A stretch of DNA of 64,000 bases from Duganella rivi (lineage in GTDB: Bacteria > Pseudomonadota > Gammaproteobacteria > Burkholderiales > Burkholderiaceae_D), in contig NZ_WWCK01000003.1 of the NCBI RefSeq assembly GCF_009857435.1, forward strand, positions 62,001 through 126,000, in the 5' to 3' direction. The notes under the pieces were generated by a model that was not told the DNA's origin, ran no database searches, and saw only the letters and a program-made list of their open reading frames with translations. Each line of letters begins with the position of its first letter. Positions within the stretch are counted from its first letter, which is position 1. Position numbers and translations under genes: made by a program. This document shows positions 21,709 to 29,373 of the stretch, one piece after another.

Positions 21709-22662
21709 ATGACGCCACAACCGCCGCAGCAACCGATCCGGCCGCGCGTGGGGCAGGTGCGCGGCGAGTTTCAGCTCGGGACATCGCGCATCAAGCGCGT
21801 GGGCGTGAGCCGCTGGCACTGGGGCGACATCTACCATTGGATGCTGACCGTGAGCTGGCCGCGCTTCTTCCTGCTGGTTGGTGCGCTGTACTTGATCACC
21901 AACTTGGTGTTTGCGCTGGCCTTTTACGCGGTGCCCGGTTCGATCTCCAACGCGCGTCCCGGCTACTTCCCGGATTGCGTGTTCTTCTCGATTGAAACGC
22001 TGGCCACGGTCGGCTATGGCTATATGAATCCAGCCACCACCTACGGCCACATCGTCGCTTCGACCGAGATTTTGCTCGGCATGGTGGAAGTGGCGGCGGT
22101 GACAGGCTTGTTGTTCGCGCGCTTCTCGCGTCCTACCTCGCGCATCATGTTCTCCAACGTGGCGGTGATTACGCCGTTCAACGGCGTGCCGACCTTGATG
22201 CTGCGGGCCGGGAACGAGCGCGCCAACTTGATCCTGGAAGCTTCGGTGCGCGCCTCGCTGGTGCGGCGCGAAACCACGCTGGAAGGACAGGTCTTCACGC
22301 GCTTCTACGATTTAACACTGGAGCGCGAAAACTCCGGCGTGTTTGCGCTGACCTGGACTATCCTGCATAAGATCGACGAAACCAGCCCGCTGTTCGGCAA
22401 GACGCAGCACGACTTGCAGAGCGAAGGCACCACGCTGGCGGTCGCCATCTCCGGCACCGACGACACGCTCAATGATTTCGTCCACGCGCGCCAGACCTAC
22501 GCGGCGGAGCACATCTTCTTCGGCCATCACTTTGCGGATATTTTGTCCGACAAAATGGAGGGTAATGTGCGGGTGCTGGACTACAGCAAATTCCACGACA
22601 TCTACCCGGACGGTAGCCGCGAAGGCAGCATGCCCGGCGCCGCGCTGGCGCATCCGGGCTAG
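21709..22662 (+). CDS. inward-rectifier-type potassium channel (KirBac family)
   Basis: 317 residues. A cytoplasmic N-terminus with an amphipathic slide helix is followed by two transmembrane helices (about 47-72 and 115-140) flanking a pore loop with the selectivity filter TVGYGYM. The C-terminal half is the immunoglobulin-like cytoplasmic domain of Kir channels (SNVAVITPFNGVPTLMLRAGNER onward; last strands near AAEHIFFGHHFADILS). It should form a homotetrameric potassium channel in the inner membrane. It starts 4 bases after def and overlaps the convergent gene at 22659 by 4 bases, so it closes this plus-strand run. Confidence 0.92.
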   Translation: MTPQPPQQPIRPRVGQVRGEFQLGTSRIKRVGVSRWHWGDIYHWMLTVSWPRFFLLVGALYLITNLVFALAFYAVPGSISNARPGYFPDCVFFSIETLATVGYGYMNPATTYGHIVASTEILLGMVEVAAVTGLLFARFSRPTSRIMFSNVAVITPFNGVPTLMLRAGNERANLILEASVRASLVRRETTLEGQVFTRFYDLTLERENSGVFALTWTILHKIDETSPLFGKTQHDLQSEGTTLAVAISGTDDTLNDFVHARQTYAAEHIFFGHHFADILSDKMEGNVRVLDYSKFHDIYPDGSREGSMPGAALAHPG

Positions 22663-23078
22663 CTGGTATCGCCCAGCAGGTCGCGGGCGTTCAGCAGGGC
22701 GTAGACGATGTCTGGATGCTCGCGCATGCAGCGGCGGATGGCGGCCGGCAGCGCCTCATGCGTCTTGCGGCACAGGCCCGGCTGCTCGGCCAGTTTGATT
22801 GACAGGCCCATGACGGTACTAACACCGCGCGCGCTGGGCGTGATGGTGAGCGTAATGCCCAGCAGCTCCTGCAAGCGCTGCTCAATGCGGCCGAGCTCCT
22901 CGTAAGTGGCTACGGCTGCGATCTTCTCGATCAGCCGCTTCTCTTCCTCGCGCGTCAGCCGCAGCACGCGGATGTCTGCACCTTCGCGCTCCCAAGCCTC
23001 CAGCAACTCATCGCGCCCGCAAACACAAGCGCCAGGCGGGCACTCTTTGCGGATCGGGAAAGGCAGGGCTGGTGGCAT
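22659..23078 (-). CDS. conserved hypothetical protein with N-terminal Cys cluster
   Basis: 139 residues, soluble. The N-terminus has a compact cysteine cluster (KECPPGACVCGRDELL, pattern CxxxxCxC) that could bind a metal; two further cysteines (LCRKTH and RRCMRE) come later. The middle is helical and charged (VLRLTREEEKRLIEKIAA). I do not recognise the family. It lies 12 bases after the topoisomerase IB gene on the same strand, so co-transcription is likely. Its last four bases overlap the end of the potassium channel gene. Confidence 0.65.
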   Translation of the reverse strand: MPPALPFPIRKECPPGACVCGRDELLEAWEREGADIRVLRLTREEEKRLIEKIAAVATYEELGRIEQRLQELLGITLTITPSARGVSTVMGLSIKLAEQPGLCRKTHEALPAAIRRCMREHPDIVYALLNARDLLGDTS

Positions 23079-23090
23079 AGTCGGGCTATT

Positions 23091-24110
23091 CTACTCCAAT
23101 CGCTGCTGCAAAAGCGCGAGGACGGCCGCTTCCACCGGCGGACTCAGTATCGTGCCGCCGAGGTAAGCCTCGATGATGGCCGGATGGACGTAGCACTTGC
23201 GGCATATCGCCGGCGTGTTGCCCAGCTTTTGAGCGACCGACTCAATGGCCTGCACGATGTTCTTCTTGGCCTGCGTCTCCGAGTCGAATTTTTCGTATGC
23301 TTGCAAGGCGGCCGCCGCCAGCACCGTACCGGCCCAGGTGCGGAAATCCTTGGCCGTGTAATCTGCGCCGCTAATTTCTTGCAGGTAGTCGTTGACGTCG
23401 GCGGAGTCGATGGCGTGCGGCTTGCCTTCATCGTCCTCGTACTGGAACAGCTCTTGTCCCGGCAGGTCGCGGATGCGGCGGATGATGTTGGCCAGGCGGC
23501 GGTCGTGTACCTCCACCGCGTGGTGTACGCCGCTCTTGCCGCGAAAACGGAACTGCACCGTGCTGCCGTCGAGCCGCACGTGGCGCTCGCGCAGCGTGGT
23601 GAGGCCGAAGGACTTGTTCTCGCGCGCGTACTCCTCATTCCCAATCCGCATCAGCGTCGCCTCCAGCAGGATCACGATAGTGGCGAGTACCTTCTCGCGC
23701 GGCAGGCCGGGCTTGCGCAGCGCTTCCTCGGCCGCTAGCCGTATCTTCGGCAGGGCCTTGCCGAAACTGAGCATGCGGCCATACTTGGCGTCGTCGCGGT
23801 GCGCGCGCCAGCGGGCGTGGTAGCGGTATTGTTTGCGGCCGCGCGCATCGCGGCCGGTGGCTTGCAGGTGACCCAGCGCGTGCTTGCAGATCCAGACATC
23901 AGTCCATGCCGGCGGAATCACCAATGCCTTGATGCGGGCCAGCGTGTCTTCATCGGTGACGGCGTTGCCGTCAGCGTCGAGATAGCGAAAATGCTTGCCG
24001 TGCGCGCGGCGGGAGATGCCCGGCTGGTCATCGTGGACGTAGCGCAGGCCGGCCTGCCGCGCGGCGACCGGGGCAGGGGCGGGAAGCACGGCGTGTAGGT
24101 CGCGTTTCAT
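23091..24110 (-). CDS. DNA topoisomerase IB (poxvirus-type)
   Basis: 339 residues, matching the small bacterial/poxviral type IB enzymes. An N-terminal domain (GLRYVHDDQPGISRRAHGKHFRY) precedes the catalytic domain. Visible active-site segments are FRFRGKSGVHH, the DFRTWAGTVLAA region, and the nucleophilic tyrosine in CRKCYVHPAII. It relaxes supercoils through a 3'-phosphotyrosyl link. Such genes are patchily distributed in bacteria and the cellular role is unclear. It is followed by the Cys-cluster protein at 22659. Confidence 0.92.
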   Translation of the reverse strand: MKRDLHAVLPAPAPVAARQAGLRYVHDDQPGISRRAHGKHFRYLDADGNAVTDEDTLARIKALVIPPAWTDVWICKHALGHLQATGRDARGRKQYRYHARWRAHRDDAKYGRMLSFGKALPKIRLAAEEALRKPGLPREKVLATIVILLEATLMRIGNEEYARENKSFGLTTLRERHVRLDGSTVQFRFRGKSGVHHAVEVHDRRLANIIRRIRDLPGQELFQYEDDEGKPHAIDSADVNDYLQEISGADYTAKDFRTWAGTVLAAAALQAYEKFDSETQAKKNIVQAIESVAQKLGNTPAICRKCYVHPAIIEAYLGGTILSPPVEAAVLALLQQRLE

Positions 24111-24193
24111 GGCAGTCCTCTTGATCTGAACAAGAGCATGCTACGCCGGCCCAAACACCAGCATTGTGCGCTAGCGCACGATTAGTTCATCGA

Positions 24194-24421
24194 TTAATCC
24201 ATGCGCTTGAGGCGCTGGCCGACGATGCTCCATTGGCAGGCTTCGCCGTCGACGGTGCCGGTCAGTACCCAGCCGGTGCCGATCTTCTCGACGCCGATCT
24301 CGCACTCCAGTTCCTTGGCCAGCTTCTCAGCCCAGCCCTTGGCGGCGCCTTGGCCCTTGAATAGTTCGTGGCCGTCATAAATCACGGTGGCGTCGAAAAC
24401 TGGGGCGGCAAATATGGTCAT
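24194..24421 (-). CDS. small hypothetical protein
   Basis: 75 residues, soluble, alternating strands and one amphipathic helix (GWAEKLAKELECEIGVEKIG), ending WSIVGQRLKRMD. No recognised family. The coding pattern (high G+C at third positions, no competing frame) supports a real gene. It lies alone between the topoisomerase IB gene and the NagB-like/flavoprotein unit, on the same strand as both. Confidence 0.55.
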   Translation of the reverse strand: MTIFAAPVFDATVIYDGHELFKGQGAAKGWAEKLAKELECEIGVEKIGTGWVLTGTVDGEACQWSIVGQRLKRMD

Positions 24422-24481
24422 GATGGTCTTCCCGAAAAATAAGCCGTTATTTTGCCAGACTTATTCTACGGCCGGGGAGCG

Positions 24482-25312
24482 CTAAACCAGGGAGGCCGGC
24501 GCCGCATGCCGCGCGGGAGGCGTGGCCTGGTAATCGCGGTCGGACAAGCTGCATGGCACCGCCGCGTAGTCGATGAAGATGCTGACCTGCGGGCAGCTGC
24601 GCAACTCGGACACCGGCACTTGCGGCCCGCCGCCGCCAAACAGCAATTGATAGCAGGCGTCGCGCTTTTCCTCGCCCAGCATCACCACGATGGATGAACG
24701 CGCCTCGCGCAGCACCCGCAGGCCGAGGCTCGCGCCGTACTGGAAATCGACCCGGTTGGCCGCGCGCGTGGCAGGGCTAAGGCGCACCACGCCGCTGCTC
24801 AAGCGTACCGACTGCCGCGGTTCATTGAAGCCGATATGGCTGTTGCGGCCCACGCCGTGCAAGGCGCAATCGATGCCCCCCAACTGGCGCAGCTTGTGTT
24901 CGTACTCCCTGGGCGTTGCCTTGCAAGCGCCATCGCCATCGTAAAAATGCTCAAAGCGCGCTATGCCCATCGGCTCGATAAAATCGCGGCGCAGCGAGTA
25001 CGCAAAGCTGGCCGGATCGCTGCTCGGCATGCCCGCGTATTCGTCCATCTGGAAGCAGATCACGCGCTGCCATTCAATCGTGTGACGGTAGTCCTGCCGC
25101 AGCACCTCGAAGATCGGCGTCATGGTGCGGCCGACGGACGGTGTCAGCACCACGTGCTGCTTCTGTTGCAGCAAAGCCGCCAGCTCCGTCACCAGCCGCG
25201 CCGCCGCCAGGCGCGCCACGTCCAGCGTGCCCGCCACGTGCAGCGCATGCGGCTTCACATGGAACCACGGCGCCAATGACGCCAGCATAGACAGGTGATG
25301 CGCGGTGCTCAT
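24482..25312 (-). CDS. NagB/glucosamine-6-phosphate deaminase-like protein, key Asp replaced
   Basis: 276 residues with the NagB fold. Asp90 in CFQMDEYAG matches NagB Asp72, His159 and Glu164 in GRNSHIGFNEP match His143 and Glu148. The residue corresponding to catalytic Asp141 is Asn157 (NagB has NDGH where this protein has RNSH). Ring-opening and deamination as in NagB are therefore doubtful; a changed reaction on an amino sugar phosphate or a binding role is possible. Its start overlaps the stop of the flavoprotein gene by four bases, so the two are translationally coupled and probably act together. No nagA, nagE or nagZ is nearby. Confidence 0.75.
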   Translation of the reverse strand: MSTAHHLSMLASLAPWFHVKPHALHVAGTLDVARLAAARLVTELAALLQQKQHVVLTPSVGRTMTPIFEVLRQDYRHTIEWQRVICFQMDEYAGMPSSDPASFAYSLRRDFIEPMGIARFEHFYDGDGACKATPREYEHKLRQLGGIDCALHGVGRNSHIGFNEPRQSVRLSSGVVRLSPATRAANRVDFQYGASLGLRVLREARSSIVVMLGEEKRDACYQLLFGGGGPQVPVSELRSCPQVSIFIDYAAVPCSLSDRDYQATPPARHAAPASLV

Positions 25313-26676
25313 ACCTTGATCCTTTCGTCTTCACGGTGAGGTTGATGTGCCAATATCTGATTGACGATGTCCGCGCCGATGGCGCCGTGCCACAGCGACA
25401 GGCCGTTGGCCTCGCCGCGAAAACTCGGTTCGCCGTGCACGCCGGCCATCGGGTAGCCGGCAGATAGACCCAGCGCGTAGACGCCGCGAACCGGCTGTCC
25501 GGCGCCATCGAGTACGCGGCTGCGGTCATCGACTAGTGCGGCACCGGCACGCTCGCTTTGCAAAGCGATCCCTTGGCCGTCGCGTTCATACAAGGGCAGG
25601 GCGCGCGGCCGATAGCCCAGCGCCGCCACGATTAAATCCGCCTCTTCCAGCAAATCTGCTGCCTGCTGCGCATGCTGATCTAGCGATAGCAACTGCAAGC
25701 GGGGTTCCGGCGGCGCATCGCCCAGCGACCAGTAGCGGCGCAGCAGATGGCGCGAGTCGCTGCGCATCCCGGCCAGCGGGAACACGCGGCCGCTGCGCGG
25801 GCAGATATCGTCCGGCGTGAAATCGTGATAGCCCTCGGCGCGCGCAATCTCCGGCGTGGCGTAGGTAATGCGGAACGGGCGGCGGTGCAGAATGGTGACG
25901 CGGCCTTGCCGCTGTTCTTCCGCATCCCAGTGCTGAAGGCAGACCAGGGCGCTGGACATGGCGCTGTGCGAGCCGCCGACCACCACCACGCGCGGCGCGC
26001 GCTTGCCCTGCAGCCGCTGCGCCAGCAGCGCCTTGCCGCCGTGCGCCAGCAACTCGCCGGACAGCACGGTCTTGTCGCCAAAGCGCGGCAACAGCGGCAG
26101 GCCCGCCACCGTCGCATGTTCCAATGCGGCGCGCGATTGCGCTGCGCCGGTGGCTAATACCACATGGCGGCTGCGGATGCCGGAAGTGCCGCCATCGGCA
26201 TTGCGATAAGTGGTCAGCCAGGCGCCATCGGACTGGCGATGCGCATGCAAGGCAGTCGCGCCGCAGATGAAGGGATCGTAGTCATGCTGATCGAGCCAGG
26301 TGCGCAAATGGCGGCCGACATCGGCCATGAAATCGGCCACGGTGGACAGCGGCACCGGCCCGCCGCGCTGCTGCTCCAGCTGTTGGCCCGCACCATGGCG
26401 CAGCAGCGGCGCCAATGACGGCAAGCCTTCCAGCGCGGCCGGCGCGAGGAAGCTGTCGGCAAAACTGTCCGAGCGAATCGCGTAGCGTCCCAGCTCGCCG
26501 GGGCCGATCTGCGGACTGTGATCGAGCACCGCCAGGCCGCCATCCATCAGCGCCGTCAGCGTGCCCTGGCCACGCGCGGCCATCAGCGGCCCCAGTCCCG
26601 CCGGGCCGGCGCCAACGATGACCGCGCCCAGCGTGCCGGCGCTAATACCACTTTCGAAATGGAAGCTTGGTTGCAC
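25309..26676 (-). CDS. FAD-dependent oxygenase/oxidoreductase (N-hydroxylase-like)
   Basis: 455 residues, two-dinucleotide-binding-domain flavoprotein. FAD site: GAVIVGAGPAGLGPLMAA. NADPH site: RVVVVGGSHSAMSSALV. A later segment (LIVAALGYRPRALPLYE) resembles the ATG motif of class B monooxygenases such as ornithine N-hydroxylase. The start is GTG at 26676, with AAGG 9 bases before it. It is first in a two-gene unit with the NagB-like gene. A Fur-box-like site lies 20 bases upstream, suggesting expression in iron starvation. The substrate is unknown; no other siderophore genes are seen nearby. Confidence 0.75.
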   Translation of the reverse strand: MQPSFHFESGISAGTLGAVIVGAGPAGLGPLMAARGQGTLTALMDGGLAVLDHSPQIGPGELGRYAIRSDSFADSFLAPAALEGLPSLAPLLRHGAGQQLEQQRGGPVPLSTVADFMADVGRHLRTWLDQHDYDPFICGATALHAHRQSDGAWLTTYRNADGGTSGIRSRHVVLATGAAQSRAALEHATVAGLPLLPRFGDKTVLSGELLAHGGKALLAQRLQGKRAPRVVVVGGSHSAMSSALVCLQHWDAEEQRQGRVTILHRRPFRITYATPEIARAEGYHDFTPDDICPRSGRVFPLAGMRSDSRHLLRRYWSLGDAPPEPRLQLLSLDQHAQQAADLLEEADLIVAALGYRPRALPLYERDGQGIALQSERAGAALVDDRSRVLDGAGQPVRGVYALGLSAGYPMAGVHGEPSFRGEANGLSLWHGAIGADIVNQILAHQPHREDERIKV

Positions 26677-26695
26677 GGAAAATACCTTGCAAAAA

Positions 26696-26714
26696 AATAA
26701 TGAGAATTTATTTA
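26696..26714. promoter_or_regulatory. Fur-box-like site upstream of the flavoprotein gene
   Basis: AATAATGAGAATTTATTTA matches the 19-base Fur consensus GATAATGATAATCATTATC at 12 positions and contains a complete AATGAGAAT half-site. A further GATAAT follows at 26717-26722. It lies 20 bases before the GTG of the flavoprotein gene, in an unusually AT-rich stretch. AT-richness raises the chance of a spurious match. Confidence 0.45.
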
Positions 26715-26807
26715 AAGATAATACATAAGCGTATTTCTTTGTTAGTTTTTTGACTTATTTTTTTGCACACATACGCAACACCTACGTTATTCGACGTATT
26801 TCTCCGA

Positions 26808-26819
26808 CAGTGCGCACTG
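26808..26819. promoter_or_regulatory. palindrome upstream of the porin gene (operator candidate)
   Basis: CAGTGCGCACTG is a perfect 12-bp palindrome 48 bases before the porin ATG. A second looser inverted repeat (TACGT ... ACGTA) lies at about 26783-26798. Either could bind a regulator of the porin/urt set; no regulator is identified. Confidence 0.35.
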
Positions 26820-26867
26820 GCTAATCTTGGCAACAGATTAACTAGCCAACCAAAAAAGGGGATCCAG

Positions 26868-27989
26868 ATGCGAGTCAAGCGAGGGTGCAAAGGGCTGCTG
26901 GCGGCAGCAGCGGTGGCGGCGATCGGCAATGCCTACGCCGGCGCGACCGTCAACTTCGGTCAAGACAAATCGGTCAGCGTGGGCTTCGGCCTGCGCGAGA
27001 GCTACACCAGCGCCGAAAACGGCGCGCCGGACGGCGGCCGTTCCAACGACTTTAATCTCGACAGCGGCCGCTTGTTCTTCGGCGCTTCGCTGAACAAGAA
27101 CATCAAGGGCATGTTCAACACCGAGTGGGACGGCGACAAAATCCGCGTGCTGGACGCGGCCGGCCAATTCGCCTTCTCGCCGGAGTTCAATATCTGGGCG
27201 GGCCGCTTGCTGTCGCCGTCCGACCGCGCCAACATGGCCGGCCCTTATTATTCGCTGGGCGGCGGCTACTGGGCCGGCGTAGCCTCGCGCTACGGCTACA
27301 ACGGCGGCATCTTCCGCGGCCGTGACGACGGCGTGGTCGTGTGGGGCAATGCCGGCGACGGCGGGCGTCTCGGCTACTCGTTCGGCGCGTTTGAAGGCCA
27401 CACCTTCGGCATCGGCTCGCTGACGCAGAACCAGGCCAAGGCAGCCGGCATCAAGGCCGATGACGCCTTGATGTACGCAGGCCGCATCCAGTACGACTTC
27501 TGGGACGCGGAGCCAGGCTACTACGGCACCGGCAATTACCTCGGCGGCGCCGACATCCTCGCCATCGGCGTGGCGGGCCGTTCGCAGAAGGACGGTATCC
27601 TCACGGTCGGCAAGGTCGGCGACTACAGCTCCTACAACGTCGACTTCCTGCTGGAGAAGCGCATCAAGGGCGCGGGCGCGTTTGCGGTGGAAGCGGCCTG
27701 GTACAAGTACGACACCGACGACATCATCAAGGCCGAGCAGGGCAAGGCTTATTCGGCCGGCGCTTCCTACATTTTCGAAGACAAAGCCGGATGGGGCAAA
27801 TTCCAACCGTTCGTGCGCTGGCAGAAGTTCGCCGCCGACACCAACATCGACACCAAGCAGTATGACGTCGGCACCAACTACATCATCGACGGCTACAACG
27901 CGCAGATCAGCGCCGTGTACTCGAAGACCAAGATCACCGGCGCAGCGGACAACGACAAGTTCTCGATCGCGCTGCAACTTCAATACTGA
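26868..27989 (+). CDS. outer-membrane porin, probably for urea/short-chain amides (FmdC-like)
   Basis: 373 residues. A signal peptide (residues 1 to about 24, ending NAYA) precedes a beta-barrel sequence of alternating strands rich in Gly and aromatic residues, ending in an aromatic C-terminus (IALQLQY) as expected for BAM-dependent insertion. I chose the ATG at 26868, preceded by AGGGGA at 6 bases; the frame extends to 26763 without signal-peptide character. It lies 22 bases before urtA. By analogy with FmdC, the amide/urea porin of Methylophilus, it probably admits urea to the periplasm; that role rests on position rather than on a diagnostic motif. Confidence 0.82.
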   Translation: MRVKRGCKGLLAAAAVAAIGNAYAGATVNFGQDKSVSVGFGLRESYTSAENGAPDGGRSNDFNLDSGRLFFGASLNKNIKGMFNTEWDGDKIRVLDAAGQFAFSPEFNIWAGRLLSPSDRANMAGPYYSLGGGYWAGVASRYGYNGGIFRGRDDGVVVWGNAGDGGRLGYSFGAFEGHTFGIGSLTQNQAKAAGIKADDALMYAGRIQYDFWDAEPGYYGTGNYLGGADILAIGVAGRSQKDGILTVGKVGDYSSYNVDFLLEKRIKGAGAFAVEAAWYKYDTDDIIKAEQGKAYSAGASYIFEDKAGWGKFQPFVRWQKFAADTNIDTKQYDVGTNYIIDGYNAQISAVYSKTKITGAADNDKFSIALQLQY

Positions 27990-28011
27990 TTAACCACCAC
28001 GGAGCTTACCT

Positions 28012-29268
28012 ATGCAAAATCGTCGTAACTTTATCGGCACCCTGAGCCGCATCGCTGCCGCTACCGCGCTGCTGGCCGCTGGTGCGCAGGCCCACGCTGC
28101 GGACACCATCAAGGTCGGCATCCTGCACTCGCTGTCCGGCACCATGGCGATCTCGGAGACGTCGCTGAAAGACGTGGCCTTGATGACCATCGATGAAATC
28201 AACGCAAAGGGCGGCGTGTTGGGCAAGAAGCTGGAGCCGGTGGTGGTGGATCCGGCCTCCAACTGGCCGCTGTTCGCAGAAAAAGCGCGCGGCTTGATCG
28301 CGCAGGACAAAGTGTCGGTGGTGTTTGGCTGCTGGACTTCGGTGTCGCGCAAATCGGTGCTGCCGGTGTTTAAAGAACTGAACTCGCTGCTGTTCTATCC
28401 AGTGCAGTATGAAGGGGAAGAGCTGGAGAAGAACGTGTTCTACACCGGCGCGGCACCGAATCAGCAGGCGATTCCTGCGGTGCAGTATTTGATGAGCAAA
28501 GAAGGCGGCGGCGCCAAGCGCTTCGTGCTGCTGGGGACTGACTATGTTTATCCACGCACCACCAACAAGATCCTGCGCGCTTACCTGAAAAGCAAAGGCG
28601 TGAAGGATAGTGATATCGACGAGGTGTACACCCCGTTCGGCCACTCGGATTACCAGACCATCGTCGCCAATATCAAGAAGTTTGCAGCGGGCGGCAAGAC
28701 GGCCGTGATCTCGACCATCAACGGCGATTCGAATGTGCCGTTCTACAAAGAGCTGGGCAACGCCGGCTTGAAGGCGACCGATGTGCCGGTGGTGGCGTTC
28801 TCGGTGGGTGAGGAAGAACTGCGCGGCGTGGACACCAAGCCGCTGCTGGGCCACCTCGCGGCGTGGAACTACTTCGAGTCGGTGAAGAACCCGGTGAACA
28901 CGGACTTCATCAAGAAGTGGAAAGCGTATGCGGTCGCCAAGAAGCTGCCAAATGCGAACACGGTGGTGACCAACGATCCGATGGAAGCGACCTACGTCGG
29001 CATTCATATGTGGGCGCAGGCGGTGGAGAAGGCCAAGTCGACCGACACCGATAAAGTGATCGCGGCGATGGGCGGCCAGACCTTCAAAGCGCCGTCGGGC
29101 TTCACGCTGACCATGGATGCGACCAATCACCACTTGCATAAGCCGGTGTTCATCGGCGAGATCCGCCCGGATGGCCAGTTCAACGTCGTATGGAAAACGC
29201 CGGGGCCAGTGCGCGCCAATCCCTGGAGCCCGTACATCCCGGGTAACGAGGGCAAGCAAAAACTCTGA
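28012..29268 (+). CDS. urtA: urea ABC transporter, periplasmic urea-binding protein
   Basis: 418 residues. The N-terminus has a signal peptide with a twin-arginine-like motif (NRRNFIG) and a hydrophobic core ending AHAA. The mature protein is a type I periplasmic binding protein of the UrtA group (TIKVGILHSLSGTMAISE, VFGCWTSVSRKSVLPVF, NNSLLFYPVQYEG-like segment). It delivers urea to UrtBC. A CGGAG site precedes the ATG. A palindromic repeat (29296-29324) separates it from urtB and may lower downstream expression, giving the usual excess of binding protein. Confidence 0.95.
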   Translation: MQNRRNFIGTLSRIAAATALLAAGAQAHAADTIKVGILHSLSGTMAISETSLKDVALMTIDEINAKGGVLGKKLEPVVVDPASNWPLFAEKARGLIAQDKVSVVFGCWTSVSRKSVLPVFKELNSLLFYPVQYEGEELEKNVFYTGAAPNQQAIPAVQYLMSKEGGGAKRFVLLGTDYVYPRTTNKILRAYLKSKGVKDSDIDEVYTPFGHSDYQTIVANIKKFAAGGKTAVISTINGDSNVPFYKELGNAGLKATDVPVVAFSVGEEELRGVDTKPLLGHLAAWNYFESVKNPVNTDFIKKWKAYAVAKKLPNANTVVTNDPMEATYVGIHMWAQAVEKAKSTDTDKVIAAMGGQTFKAPSGFTLTMDATNHHLHKPVFIGEIRPDGQFNVVWKTPGPVRANPWSPYIPGNEGKQKL

Positions 29269-29295
29269 TTGAGCCGCGCCCTAACCCTAAGTGGC

Positions 29296-29336
29296 GGGGT
29301 CTGACCCCAGAGGGGTCAGACCCCAGTTCGCCGCAG
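29296..29336. repeat. dispersed palindromic repeat, copy B
   Basis: GGGGTCTGACCCC (29296-29308) and GGGGTCAGACCCC (29312-29324) pair perfectly around AGA, followed by GCCGCAG (29330-29336). It lies in the 105-base gap between urtA and urtB. As RNA it would be a 13-bp hairpin without a U-tract, so attenuation, 3'-end protection of urtA mRNA, or no function are all possible. Confidence 0.85.
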
Positions 29337-29373
29337 TGCGGGTTTCACGATTGCCGCATACTGGATCGATATC

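Noticed and set aside
26819..26831. GG ... GC pattern before the porin gene, suggesting a sigma54 promoter for the urea genes
   Set aside because: The spacing between GG and GC is 9 bases rather than 10, and the flanks do not match TGGCAC-N5-TTGC.
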